Assembly (NCBI RefSeq): GCF_000152625.1
Contig: NZ_CH724156.1
Span: forward strand, 2,720,602 to 2,784,601
Length of the DNA stretch: 64,000 nucleotides
Direction of reading: 5' to 3'
From: Roseovarius nubinhibens ISM
Lineage (GTDB): Bacteria > Pseudomonadota > Alphaproteobacteria > Rhodobacterales > Rhodobacteraceae
Made by a program: the position numbers and the translations under genes. Every line of letters begins with the position of its first letter. Position 1 is the first letter of the stretch. This document shows positions 35,196 to 44,158 of this stretch, piece after piece. Under the pieces are notes generated by a model. The model made no database searches. It saw only the letters and a program-made list of their open reading frames with translations, and was not told where the DNA came from.

Positions 35196-37214
35196 TCAGA
35201 GCAGCGATTTGACCTTCTCGGCCACGGCCTCGGCGGTGATGCCGAACTTCTCAAAGAGCGTCTCGGCCGGGGCGGAGGCGCCAAAACCTTCCATGCCGAC
35301 AAAGCCCGAACGCGCCTCGCGGCCACGCTCACCACAGAGCCAACGATCCCAGCCCTGACGTGCTGCTGCTTCGACCGCGACGCGCACCGCGGCACCGCCG
35401 GGCAGAACGCGCTTGCGATAGCTTTCTTCCTGTTGCTCAAAGAGCTCCCAGCAGGGCATCGAGACGACACGCGTGCCGATGCCTTCGGCCTGCAGCAGGT
35501 CGCGCGCCTTCATGGCGATCTCGACCTCGGACCCGGTGGCGAGCAAGATCGCCTGACGCTTGCCTTCGGCATCGGCCAGAACATAGGCGCCCTGAGCGGT
35601 CAGGTTCTTGTTCTTGTGCTCGGTGCGCAGCGTCGGCAGGCCTTGACGGGTCAGCGAGAGAACCGAGGGCGTTTCCTTGGAGCTCAGCGCCAGTTCCCAG
35701 GCTTCGGCGGTCTCGACCGTATCACAGGGGCGGAACACCATCGTGTTGGGCGTCGCGCGGCTGATCGCCAGATGTTCGACCGGTTGGTGGGTCGGGCCAT
35801 CTTCGCCGAGGCCGATGCTGTCATGGGTCATGACGAAAACGCTCGGCACTTTCATCAGCGCGGCGAGACGCATCGCGGGGCGGGCGTAGTCGGTGAAGCA
35901 CATGAACGTGCCGCCATAGGGGCGGATACCGCCATGCAGCGCCATGCCGTTCATCGCGGCGGCCATGCCATGTTCACGAATGCCCCAGTAGATGTAGCGG
36001 CCCTTGCGGTTCTCGACATCAAAGACGCCGAGATCACCGGTCTTGGTGTTGTTCGACCCGGTGAGGTCGGCCGAGCCGCCCATGGTTTCGGGCATGATCG
36101 GGTTGACCACTTCAAGAACCATTTCCGAGCTTTTGCGGGTGGCGACCTTGGGCGCTTCGGCGCTGATCTGTTTCTTCAGCGCCTTGATGCGGGCGGAGAG
36201 CTGTTTCGGCGTGTCGAGGGCGAAAATGCGCTCGAACTCGGCCTGACGACGCTCGGACGCCTCGGCAAGACGGGCTTCCCATGCTTCACGCTCGGACGCG
36301 CCGCGCGCGCCGATGGCTTCCCAGGCTTGCTTGATGTCGGCAGGCACATCAAAGGGCGCCGAGGTCCAGCCATAGGCCTCTTTGGCGGCGGCCATCTGGG
36401 CCTCGTCAGTAAGTGCGCCGTGGCCCTTGGAGGTGTCCTGTGCCGCGTGGCCCAGCGCGATATGCGTCTTGCAGGCAATCATCGAGGGTTTCGAGGTCTT
36501 CTTGGCCTCGGTGATCGCCGCATCGATGGCCTTGGGGTCGTGACCGTCGATCTCGATCACATGCCAGCCCGACGCCTTGAACCGTTTGACCTGATCGGTG
36601 CGATCCGACAGTTCGACCGTGCCGTCGATGGTGATGTTGTTATTGTCCCAGAACACGATGAGACGGCCCAGCTCGTGACGACCGGCAAGACCGATGGCCT
36701 CTTGGCTGATACCTTCCATCAGGCAGCCGTCGCCCGCGATGACATAGGTGTAATGGTTCATCAGCTTGGCGCCATAGCGGGCGCGCAGCGATTCCTCGGC
36801 CATGGCGAAGCCGACCGAATTGGCGATGCCCTGACCCAGCGGGCCGGTGGTCGTCTCGATCGCGTCATGCAGGAAGTTTTCCGGATGGCCCGCGGTCAGC
36901 GCGCCCCATTGGCGGAAATTGCGGATCTGGTCGATCTCCATGCCCTTGTAGCCGGTCAGATGCAGCAGCGAATAAAGCAGCATCGAGCCGTGGCCCGCCG
37001 ACAGGATGAACCGGTCGCGGTCGGGCCAGTTGGGGGCGGAGGCGTCAAATTTCAGGTGCTTTTCAAAGAGCACGGTGGCCACATCGGCCATGCCCATCGG
37101 CATGCCGGAATGTCCGGAGTTGGCTGCGTGCACCGCGTCGAGCGTGAGCGCGCGGATGGCAGTGGCTTTTTTCCAGTGATCGGGATTGGCAGTGCGCAGG
37201 GCGGCGATATCCAC
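35196..37214 (-). CDS. tkt: Transketolase
   Basis: 672 residues. Thiamine-dependent transfer of two-carbon units in the pentose phosphate pathway. N-terminal [16 protein letters not shown] and [19 protein letters not shown], the ThDP motif [10 protein letters not shown]...[10 protein letters not shown], and the C-terminal [19 protein letters not shown] are all present and full length. Single gene, with its own terminator. Confidence 0.96.
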   Translation of the reverse strand: MDIAALRTANPDHWKKATAIRALTLDAVHAANSGHSGMPMGMADVATVLFEKHLKFDASAPNWPDRDRFILSAGHGSMLLYSLLHLTGYKGMEIDQIRNFRQWGALTAGHPENFLHDAIETTTGPLGQGIANSVGFAMAEESLRARYGAKLMNHYTYVIAGDGCLMEGISQEAIGLAGRHELGRLIVFWDNNNITIDGTVELSDRTDQVKRFKASGWHVIEIDGHDPKAIDAAITEAKKTSKPSMIACKTHIALGHAAQDTSKGHGALTDEAQMAAAKEAYGWTSAPFDVPADIKQAWEAIGARGASEREAWEARLAEASERRQAEFERIFALDTPKQLSARIKALKKQISAEAPKVATRKSSEMVLEVVNPIMPETMGGSADLTGSNNTKTGDLGVFDVENRKGRYIYWGIREHGMAAAMNGMALHGGIRPYGGTFMCFTDYARPAMRLAALMKVPSVFVMTHDSIGLGEDGPTHQPVEHLAISRATPNTMVFRPCDTVETAEAWELALSSKETPSVLSLTRQGLPTLRTEHKNKNLTAQGAYVLADAEGKRQAILLATGSEVEIAMKARDLLQAEGIGTRVVSMPCWELFEQQEESYRKRVLPGGAAVRVAVEAAARQGWDRWLCGERGREARSGFVGMEGFGASAPAETLFEKFGITAEAVAEKVKSLL

Positions 37215-37462
37215 GGGGCAGCATCCTTTGGCAGGTCAGGGTCAGATAGGCGGTGCATAGCAGCAAGGGGCAAAAGATCAAGCGGATCAGCCCTCAGAAG
37301 AGGCGGTAGGACGCCACGGCTTTGCATCCTACGCGCATTTTTGGCAGGGTTTCTGTAGAGTTGGGGAACAAACAGGCCTTGTCGGCGATTCGCGGTAAGG
37401 TGAGGCTAGAACCGGCGTCGACAACAGCCGGGCAGACAACAGAGCGAGGGCACGAGGAGATC

Positions 37463-38017
37463 ATGAGTGATATCGACGCGCTGCAAGGGCGGATCATGGC
37501 CGCGCTTGACCGGATCGGTCAGGGGCTGGATGGGCTGGAGCAACAGGGTGGCACGGCCGGGGGCGATGACGAGCTTGCCCAGCTGAAACAGGCTCTGGAA
37601 GACGAAAAGCTGGTGACGGCCCAGTTGGAGGAGCGTAACAAGACCCTGAGCCAGCGGCTCAAGGAACTTGAAGCCGCCGACAGCGCGGCCAGTTCCGAGC
37701 GCAAGGCGGGCGAGGCGGCCCGCAAGGACGCGCTGCGCAAACTCGATGCCGAGCTGCAGTCGCTGCGCCTCGCCAATCAGCAGCTGCGCGACAACAACGC
37801 GGCCCTGCGCGAGGCCAACCAGACCGGCGTGATCGAGCCGCATCTGATCAACAAATCCATGATGGCAGAGCTCAACGGGCTGCGCGCCGCGCGGGCAGCG
37901 GATGAGGCCGAGATGAAGACCATCCTGACCGAGCTCGAAGGGGCGCTGGGGGCCGGGGCGGTCGCCGCGGTGACAGACGACGCGTCCAATGGGGACGCCC
38001 GGACGGAGGAAGCCTGA
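37463..38017 (+). CDS. ZauP-like coiled-coil partner of ZapA
   Basis: 184 residues, almost entirely charged heptad-rich coiled coil from about 10 to 160, with a conserved-looking C-terminal segment (GVIEPHLINKSMMAELNGL). It lies directly before zapA and overlaps it by 1 bp (TGATG). In Caulobacter the coiled-coil protein ZauP is encoded with zapA and helps focus the Z-ring; position, size and structure support the same role here. The start at 37463 follows CGAGGAGA. Confidence 0.65.
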   Translation: MSDIDALQGRIMAALDRIGQGLDGLEQQGGTAGGDDELAQLKQALEDEKLVTAQLEERNKTLSQRLKELEAADSAASSERKAGEAARKDALRKLDAELQSLRLANQQLRDNNAALREANQTGVIEPHLINKSMMAELNGLRAARAADEAEMKTILTELEGALGAGAVAAVTDDASNGDARTEEA

Positions 38018-38418
38018 TGCCCGAAGTGCAGATCGAAATCGGTGGCCGCAACTTCGAAGTCTCCTGTCAGGAGGGCGAAGAGCATTACCTGCAGGCCGCC
38101 GCCAAGATGCTCGACGAAGAGGCCTCGGTTCTCGCGGCCCAGATCGGACGTATCCCAGAGGCGCGTATGCTGCTCATGGCGGGGTTGATGCTGGCCGACA
38201 AGACCGCCGGCATGCAGGACAAGCTGCGCGAGATGGAAGACAAGCTCGCCGAGGCGCAGTCCGAGGCGGCGCGGCTGCGCGATGCCCCGGCGCCCGAGGC
38301 CCAGCGCATCGAGGTGCCGGTCCTGCCCGAAGGCGTCACCGATGCGATGGCCGAGATGGCCGCGCGTGCCGAGGCGATGGCAGACAAGCTCGAGGCAAAG
38401 ACGCAAAAGGCCGGTTGA
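38017..38418 (+). CDS. zapA: Cell division protein ZapA
   Basis: 133 residues. Z-ring-associated protein that cross-links FtsZ filaments. PEVQIEIGGRNFEVSCQEGEEHYLQAAAKMLDEE is the ZapA globular head (quoted in part: GRNFEVSCQEGEE), followed by a coiled-coil tail. Coupled to the upstream ZauP-like gene. Confidence 0.9.
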   Translation: MPEVQIEIGGRNFEVSCQEGEEHYLQAAAKMLDEEASVLAAQIGRIPEARMLLMAGLMLADKTAGMQDKLREMEDKLAEAQSEAARLRDAPAPEAQRIEVPVLPEGVTDAMAEMAARAEAMADKLEAKTQKAG

Positions 38419-38460
38419 GACCCCGCCGTGGGCCCCACCGAGCAGGGCGCTGCGCAGGGT

Positions 38461-38475
38461 GAACAATCGCGGAAC
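38461..38475. promoter_or_regulatory. LexA box upstream of uvrD
   Basis: GAAC-AATCGCG-GAAC, the reverse complement of the alphaproteobacterial SOS box GTTC-N7-GTTC, ends 41 bp before the uvrD start. Confidence 0.7.
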
Positions 38476-38516
38476 ATCTCTTTAACTCGGGGCCGGGCTC
38501 GGCTATCTTTGCTGCC

Positions 38517-40865
38517 ATGAGTGATTTCAGCGAATCCGACGCCTTTGACGGCGCATCCCTCTCGGCGCGCGCCATGGCGGCGCGTCCGCGTCCCTATCTC
38601 GATGGGTTGAACCCCGAACAGCGCGAAGCGGTGGAGCGGCTCGATGGGCCGGTCCTGATGCTCGCCGGGGCGGGCACTGGCAAGACCAAGGCGCTCACCA
38701 GCCGGATCGCCCATCTGCTGAGCACCGGCAGCGCCCGGCCCGATGAAATCCTCGCCGTGACCTTTACCAACAAGGCGGCGCGCGAGATGAAAGATCGCGT
38801 GGCCGCCCATCTCGGCGAGGCGGTTGAGGGGATGCGCTGGCTCGGCACGTTCCATTCGATCTGCGTCAAGCTGCTGCGCCGTCATGCCGAACTGGTCGGC
38901 CTGAAATCGAATTTCACCATTCTCGACACTGATGATCAGCTGCGCTTGCTCAAACAGTTGGTGCAGGCGGCGGGGATCGACGACAAACGCTGGCCCGCGC
39001 GGCAATTGGCCGGGGTCATCGACCAATGGAAAAACCGCGCCTGGACGCCCGATCGGGTGCCGGCCAGCGAGGCCAGCGCCTATGACGGCAAGGGCGTGGC
39101 GCTTTATACGCTCTATCAGACCCGTCTGCGCGAGTTGAACGCCGTCGATTTCGGCGATCTGCTGTTGCATATGGTGGTGATCTTCCAGAGCCATCAGGAC
39201 ATTCTCGACCGCTATCAACGCTGGTTCCGCTACATCCTCGTAGACGAGTATCAAGATACCAACGTGGCCCAATACCTGTGGCTACGGCTCTTGGCGTCGG
39301 GGCATCGCAACATCTGCTGCGTGGGCGATGACGATCAGTCGATCTATGGCTGGCGCGGGGCAGAGGTGGGCAATATCCTGCGGTTTGAAAAGGATTTTCC
39401 CGGCGCGCATGTGGTGCGGCTCGAACAGAATTACCGTTCGACCGCGCATATTCTCGCGGCGGCGAGCGGCGTCATCGCGGGCAACAAGGGGCGGCTTGGC
39501 AAGGAACTTTGGACCGAGGCCGAGGGCGGCGAGAAGGTGCGGCTCATCGGCCATTGGGATGGCGAGGAAGAGGCGCGCTGGATCGGCGAAGAGATCGACT
39601 CCATGCAACGCGGCACGCGCGGGATGCGGCCCATCGGCCTCGACGATATGGCGATCCTCGTGCGGGCCAGCCACCAGATGCGGGCCTTTGAAGATCGGTT
39701 TCTGACCATCGGCATGCCCTATCGGGTGATCGGCGGGCCGCGCTTTTACGAGCGTCTCGAGATCCGCGATGCGATGGCCTATTTCCGGCTGGTGGTGTCG
39801 CCGAGCGATGATCTGGCCTTTGAGCGGGTGGTCAATACGCCCAAGCGCGGGCTGGGTGACAAGGCGCAGCAGAAAATCCAGATGACGGCCCGGGAAAACA
39901 GCGTGCCGCTTCTTGAGGGCGCGCGCATTCTGCTTGAGCAAAAGGGGCTCGGCGGCAAGGGCGGGGCAGAGCTTGGCCGGTTTGTCGAGAACATCACGCG
40001 CTGGGGCCGCATGGTGGGGGATGAGGCGATCAGCCATATCGAGCTGGCCGAGATGATCCTCGACGAGAGCGGCTATACCGAGATGTGGCAAAACGACAAA
40101 ACGCCCGAAGCGCCGGGGCGGCTCGAGAACCTCAAAGAATTGGTCAAGGCCTTGGAACAGTTCGAAAATCTGCAAGGGTTTCTCGAACATGTCAGCCTGA
40201 TCATGGACAATGAACAGGAAGAGGCGGGCGAGAAGGTCAGCATCATGACGCTGCACGCGGCCAAGGGGCTCGAGTTTCCGGCGGTGTTCCTGCCGGGCTG
40301 GGAGGATGGGCTGTTTCCGTCGCAAAGGTCGATGGATGAAAGCGGCCTCAAGGGCGTCGAGGAAGAGCGGCGGCTGGCCTATGTGGGGATCACCCGGGCC
40401 GAGGAAATCTGCACGATCTCCTTTGCCGGGAACCGCCGCGTCTTTGGCCAGTGGCAGAGCCAAATGCCGTCGCGGTTCATCGACGAGCTGCCCGAAGAGC
40501 ATGTCGAGGTTCTGACGCCTCCGGGCCTTTATGGCGGCGGTTATGGCGCGGCCGGGATGGGGGTCACGGGCGATATCGAGAGCCGCGTGGCGGCGGCCGA
40601 TGGCTATAATTCACCGGGCTGGAGACGGCTGCAAGCGCGGGCGAGCGAACGCCCGATAAGCCAGCCGCGCGAGAGCAAATCGAGCGTCATCGACATGCAG
40701 GCCAACAGCTCGCACACCGTGGGCGAGCGCGTGTTTCACCAGAAATTCGGCTATGGCACGATTGCCGGGATCGAGGGCGACAAGCTCGAGATTGCCTTTG
40801 AAAAGGCCGGCGTGAAAAAGGTCGTGGCGCGGTTTGTCACCGGCGCCGAGGATATTCCCTTCTAA
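38517..40865 (+). CDS. uvrD: DNA helicase UvrD/PcrA
   Basis: 782-residue superfamily 1A 3'-5' helicase for nucleotide excision and mismatch repair. Motif I AGAGTGKTKALTSR, motif II VDEYQDTN, motif III DDDQSIYGWRGA, motif IV EQNYRST, motif V MTLHAAKGLEF and motif VI YVGITRAEE are intact. The C-terminus carries the Tudor-like domain (VGERVFHQKFGYGTIAGIE) that binds RNA polymerase in PcrA/UvrD. A LexA box lies just upstream. Confidence 0.96.
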   Translation: MSDFSESDAFDGASLSARAMAARPRPYLDGLNPEQREAVERLDGPVLMLAGAGTGKTKALTSRIAHLLSTGSARPDEILAVTFTNKAAREMKDRVAAHLGEAVEGMRWLGTFHSICVKLLRRHAELVGLKSNFTILDTDDQLRLLKQLVQAAGIDDKRWPARQLAGVIDQWKNRAWTPDRVPASEASAYDGKGVALYTLYQTRLRELNAVDFGDLLLHMVVIFQSHQDILDRYQRWFRYILVDEYQDTNVAQYLWLRLLASGHRNICCVGDDDQSIYGWRGAEVGNILRFEKDFPGAHVVRLEQNYRSTAHILAAASGVIAGNKGRLGKELWTEAEGGEKVRLIGHWDGEEEARWIGEEIDSMQRGTRGMRPIGLDDMAILVRASHQMRAFEDRFLTIGMPYRVIGGPRFYERLEIRDAMAYFRLVVSPSDDLAFERVVNTPKRGLGDKAQQKIQMTARENSVPLLEGARILLEQKGLGGKGGAELGRFVENITRWGRMVGDEAISHIELAEMILDESGYTEMWQNDKTPEAPGRLENLKELVKALEQFENLQGFLEHVSLIMDNEQEEAGEKVSIMTLHAAKGLEFPAVFLPGWEDGLFPSQRSMDESGLKGVEEERRLAYVGITRAEEICTISFAGNRRVFGQWQSQMPSRFIDELPEEHVEVLTPPGLYGGGYGAAGMGVTGDIESRVAAADGYNSPGWRRLQARASERPISQPRESKSSVIDMQANSSHTVGERVFHQKFGYGTIAGIEGDKLEIAFEKAGVKKVVARFVTGAEDIPF

Positions 40866-40949
40866 GCGTTCAATTTTGCCGCAAATGTCGCAGGCTTGGG
40901 TCGCATCGGTGCTTTTCCGATGGGCGGTTCCGCGCTAGGCTAAAGCTCT

Positions 40950-41122
40950 CAGGGTGCCGTCCTCGCAAGGGGCCGGAGAATTGGGAAGCCGGTGCAAGTC
41001 CGGCGCTGCCCCCGCAACGGTAAGGAGGGGTGGTTGGGCGATATGCCACTGGGCCGCGAGGCCTGGGAAGGTAGCCCGATCACAGGCCAGATGGCCGTCC
41101 ACCAAGCCCGGAAACCAGCCAT
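40950..41122 (+). promoter_or_regulatory. Cobalamin riboswitch
   Basis: Recognised by GGGAAGCCGGTGCAAGTCCG, CGCTGCCCCCGCAACGGTAA, the B12-box-like GCCACTGGGCC, CTGGGAAGG and the closing AAGCCCGGAAACCAGCC. Boundaries are approximate by about 15 bases. Downstream, GGCCCGGGGTGTGGCC and AAGGGCTTAGC-type pairings could form the expression platform before the ORF at 41244. Confidence 0.92.
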
Positions 41123-41243
41123 GAGACAACGTCAGAACCGCGGGGGGCGGCATCGGCGCAAGGCTTTGGCGCTAAGCCCTTGTCTTTGCTCGGTTTCCCT
41201 CTGCCCCATCCGGCCCGGGGTGTGGCCGGGGAGTATCGAAGAC

Positions 41244-41513
41244 ATGAGCATGACACGCATTTTGAGCGGGTTGGAGATGTGCAACGCACGCGGCGATGAG
41301 GCGCAGGCGGTGGCACGGCTTGGATTTCTGGAATGGGCCTTTACCGAACCGGGGCAGGTTACTGCAGAGACGGTTAAGGATGCGTTACGTCACCCGGCGA
41401 CCAAAGCGCCGGGGAGTGCGGCGGCGCGGGCCTTTGTCGATTATCTGCGGCAGGCGGTGACCCCGCTGAGCTCCGGGCGGGCGCGGCGCGGACGGGCGCG
41501 GGCGCTGCACTGA
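41244..41513 (+). CDS. Small protein of unknown function under a cobalamin riboswitch
   Basis: 89 residues (MSMTRILSGLEM...), with a helical acidic middle (EAQAVARLGFLEWAFTEPGQ), a probable second helix (AARAFVDYLRQAV) and a basic RARRGRARALH tail. I recognise no family: it is not CbtB, BtuB, a Cob enzyme or NrdJ. It is the only gene between the riboswitch and the convergent tetR. The reading frame is open upstream to 40992, but that part is the riboswitch. It may be a genuine B12-responsive protein or a minor ORF on a regulatory RNA. Confidence 0.55.
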   Translation: MSMTRILSGLEMCNARGDEAQAVARLGFLEWAFTEPGQVTAETVKDALRHPATKAPGSAAARAFVDYLRQAVTPLSSGRARRGRARALH

Positions 41514-41537
41514 ACAGGCGCGACATGCCGGGGGCGT

Positions 41538-42185
41538 TCAGCCCTCGGCGAGATGTTCGGCAGTGTAGTCGAAGAGCGATTTGACCTCTTCGGGCAGGGC
41601 TTTTTTCCCAGTGAACCCATAGAGATATCCGGCGATCCTATGCTGGCGCACGGCGAGCGGTTCGTTGAGGTCGAGCGCGTAATATCCGATCTGTTGATAG
41701 TAGAGAATTCGGGCGCGGATGTCGGCCTCTTCGTCCTCGTAACCGTGGCGGAGGAACATGGCGCAGATGGCCTCTTGGCGGGTGCGGTCGTTGCGGGCCA
41801 CCATGTCATGCACGCGGGCGTCGCGGCGCGACCATTCGCGGATGGCGAAATCGACGCGGTGGTTGAAAAACCGGTCGTCGAGGAAGCAGCGGAAATAGAG
41901 CGCCACCGCCTCGGTGATCGTCTGGGCGGGCAGGGTGGTGTGCCGGATGAGATGCGCGGTATTCGTTTCTTCCCAATGGGTTAGAAGCGCCTCGAGCAGG
42001 TCGGTCCGATCCTTGAAATACCAGTAGAAGGACGAGCGCGACACGCCGAGCCGGTTGGACAGGGTGAGGATCTTGACCTCGCTGACCCCGTCTTCGATCA
42101 GGATGGCGCGGGCCGCTTCGAGCCAGTCGTCGCGGGTGGCTTTGACATGCGTTGGCTGGCTCGTCTCGGCGCTGTCGTCGGGCAT
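41538..42185 (-). CDS. TetR family transcriptional regulator
   Basis: 215 residues: N-terminal helix-turn-helix (GVSEVKILTLSNRLGVSRSS then FYWYFKDRTDLLEALL) and a helical ligand domain. Lies 92 bp after mttB on the same strand. An 11-bp repeat array ends 18 bases before the chosen ATG at 42185. Likely regulates mttB, by position. An extension to 42239 would run into the array and is rejected. Confidence 0.9.
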   Translation of the reverse strand: MPDDSAETSQPTHVKATRDDWLEAARAILIEDGVSEVKILTLSNRLGVSRSSFYWYFKDRTDLLEALLTHWEETNTAHLIRHTTLPAQTITEAVALYFRCFLDDRFFNHRVDFAIREWSRRDARVHDMVARNDRTRQEAICAMFLRHGYEDEEADIRARILYYQQIGYYALDLNEPLAVRQHRIAGYLYGFTGKKALPEEVKSLFDYTAEHLAEG

Positions 42186-42203
42186 GATTGTCCTGTCAAA
42201 TGG

Positions 42204-42247
42204 AGGGTCGGTAACCTGTCGGTATTGCGTCGGTAACACGACAGTGG
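42204..42247 (-). repeat. 11-bp phased array B (four units) upstream of tetR
   Basis: Read on the minus strand: CCACTGTCGTG, TTACCGACGCA, ATACCGACAGG, TTACCGACCCT. It lies between the mttB stop and the tetR start, in the same orientation as tetR transcription. Confidence 0.85.
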
Positions 42248-42277
42248 CGATTTCGGAAGCTGATGCGGGGCGCAGGG

Positions 42278-43825
42278 TCAGCTTTCAGGCGGTGCGCCCC
42301 CGGCCTCGGAGAGCCGCGCGACGCGCTCGCGGAAGGCGGCGAGCCGGTCGGCCGGGCCGACATCTTCGGGCGCGTCATGGACGATCTCCTGCCATTTCGC
42401 AGTGGCGCGGGTCGAGGCGTCGAGACTGCCGCGTTCGGACCATGTGCCGAAATTCGACCAATCGCCGATCATCGGCTCGTAGAACTCGGTCTGATAGCGT
42501 TCCATCGTGTGGCTGGCGCCAAAGAAATGCCCGCCCGGCCCGACCTCTTCGAGCGCCGCGAGGCCGATGTCGTCGGTGCTCGCTTCGGCCCCGGCGCAGA
42601 GCTCGGCCACCATCTGAAGCACTTCGATATCGGTGATGAGCTTTTCATAGCTCACCGTCAGCCCGCCTTCGAGCCAGCCGGCGGAATGGATGATGACCGT
42701 GGCCCCGGCGAGGAAACAGCCCCAATTGCCGAATTGCGTCTCATTGGCGGCCTGGGCGTCGTTGATATTGGCGGCAGAGCCCGAGGCGCAGCGCCATGGC
42801 AGGCCGAGACGGCGGGCGAGCTGTCCGGCGGCAAGCGAGGCCTGAAAATGTTCGGGCGTGCCAAAGGCGGGGGCGCCGGATTTCATATCGACGTTGGAGG
42901 TGAAGGTGCCATAGCAGACCGGCGCACCGGGGCGGGTGAGCTGGGTCAGGGTGATGGCGGCGAGCGCCTCGGCATGGCTCAGCGTGATGGCCCCGGCGAC
43001 GGTGATCGGCGCCATCGCCCCCATCAGCGTGAAGGGCGTCACGATCGAGACCTGACCGGCGCGGGCGAAATCGATGAGCCCCTGCGCCATGGGAATGTCG
43101 AGCACACGCGGCGAATTGGTGTTGATGATCGTGTAGCAATGGGGATTGGCGGCAAACTCTTCGTCGCTCAGCCCGCGAAACTCTTGCAAGAGCTCAAAGC
43201 TTTGCCGGACCTGCGGCGTGCCGCGCGAGAACACGAAGGGCAGCTTGTCCGAGAGCGAAAACTGCGCGTCGAGCGTGGCGTAATGGCGCAGATGCATCGG
43301 CACGTCCTGCGGCTCGATCAGCGGCGGGACCATGTGCAGCACGTCGAAATGCTGGGTCAGTTTCACCAGCTCGCGAAAGTCGCGTTCGGAGCCGGGGCGG
43401 CGGCCCCGGTCGCGGTCGGTGGCATGGGGGGCGCCGGCGCCGGGCTGAAACACCATGCGGCCGAGTTCCAGCGTCACGTCGCGGTCGCGCGATCCGGCGC
43501 GGCAGGTGATCGAGCGTGGCGCGGTGGCGAGCGCCGCCTCGATGATGTCGCGGCCCAGATAGACCATTTCGGCCCCGTCATCGACTCGGGCCCCGGCGCG
43601 GGCATAGATGGCGCGGGCCTCGGGCAGGAGCACCTTCATCCCGAGCCGTTCGAGCGCGTCGAGTGCGGCCAGATGCATGGCCTCGATCCGGTCCTCGCTA
43701 AAGACGTTCATGGTGGGGAAGGGATTGCGCAGGTTGCGGTAATCCACCTTGCGGGCCGGGGCGGATTTGGCCGCCTCCTGCTTGGCGCGGCGTCCCTGAC
43801 GGCGGGGTTTGGTGTCAAGTGTCAT
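42278..43825 (-). CDS. MttB family corrinoid-dependent methyltransferase (non-pyrrolysine)
   Basis: 515 residues of the trimethylamine methyltransferase superfamily; RNPFPTMNVFSEDRIEAMH, GAMAPITVAGAITLSHAEALA and GLPWRCASGSAANINDAQAANE-type segments are typical. There is no in-frame amber codon, so it belongs to the pyrrolysine-free group (for example the glycine betaine enzyme MtgB) that methylates a corrinoid protein. A partner corrinoid protein and DUF1638 are encoded 11.7 kb away. The start at 43825 follows GGGAGGAGACGCC. Confidence 0.88.
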   Translation of the reverse strand: MTLDTKPRRQGRRAKQEAAKSAPARKVDYRNLRNPFPTMNVFSEDRIEAMHLAALDALERLGMKVLLPEARAIYARAGARVDDGAEMVYLGRDIIEAALATAPRSITCRAGSRDRDVTLELGRMVFQPGAGAPHATDRDRGRRPGSERDFRELVKLTQHFDVLHMVPPLIEPQDVPMHLRHYATLDAQFSLSDKLPFVFSRGTPQVRQSFELLQEFRGLSDEEFAANPHCYTIINTNSPRVLDIPMAQGLIDFARAGQVSIVTPFTLMGAMAPITVAGAITLSHAEALAAITLTQLTRPGAPVCYGTFTSNVDMKSGAPAFGTPEHFQASLAAGQLARRLGLPWRCASGSAANINDAQAANETQFGNWGCFLAGATVIIHSAGWLEGGLTVSYEKLITDIEVLQMVAELCAGAEASTDDIGLAALEEVGPGGHFFGASHTMERYQTEFYEPMIGDWSNFGTWSERGSLDASTRATAKWQEIVHDAPEDVGPADRLAAFRERVARLSEAGGAPPES

Positions 43826-43907
43826 GGCGTCTCCTCCCAGATGGCCGGTCCGCACCGCGTCTGTTTCAGGTCTCTGGCGTGTCGTTGCCTGGTTTTCCGC
43901 TCGTGTC

Positions 43908-43923
43908 TGGACATGTGTGTACA
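43908..43923. promoter_or_regulatory. Candidate TetR operator before mttB
   Basis: TGGACA-TGTG-TGTACA is a 16-bp dyad with one mismatch, about 85 bp ahead of the mttB start. Size and symmetry suit a TetR dimer, and a TetR gene follows mttB. Confidence 0.35.
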
Positions 43924-43957
43924 GTGACCCGAAACCGCGCGGCAAATCAAGTGATTT

Positions 43958-43996
43958 GTGCAGGCCCCTTGAGCAGGCCCCTTGTGCAGGCCCCCG
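43958..43996. repeat. 13-bp tandem repeat, three copies
   Basis: GTGCAGGCCCCTT, GAGCAGGCCCCTT and GTGCAGGCCCCCG in direct succession. No known function; could be a replication-slippage product. Confidence 0.7.
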
Positions 43997-44158
43997 CCGA
44001 TCCGGCAGAGGGGGCTAGGCGGGCGGGCGGTTGCGGGCTAAGGACGGGCCGACGATGGAGAGGCGCGGGCGGTTGCAGGACTTTGGCGCAAGGCGTGTCG
44101 GAACGGTACCCTCTTCAGTCTGAATTATAAATTTATAACAAAGAGATATGAGGCAGAT

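Larger units (their letters stand above)
43826..44158. other. Intergenic region between mttB and ampC
   Basis: 333 bp without a convincing gene. It holds the mttB promoter side with a candidate dyad (43908), a 13-bp triple repeat (43958) and an A/T-rich stretch (AATTATAAATTTATAA near 44123) that probably includes the ampC promoter. Confidence 0.6.

Noticed and set aside
38419..38516. 6S RNA downstream of zapA
   Set aside because: 6S RNA often follows zapA, but the gap is only 98 bp and does not show the long, bulged hairpin of 6S RNA.
11511..41540. Insertion sequences or prophage
   Set aside because: No transposase, integrase or terminal inverted repeats with target duplications were found anywhere in the window.
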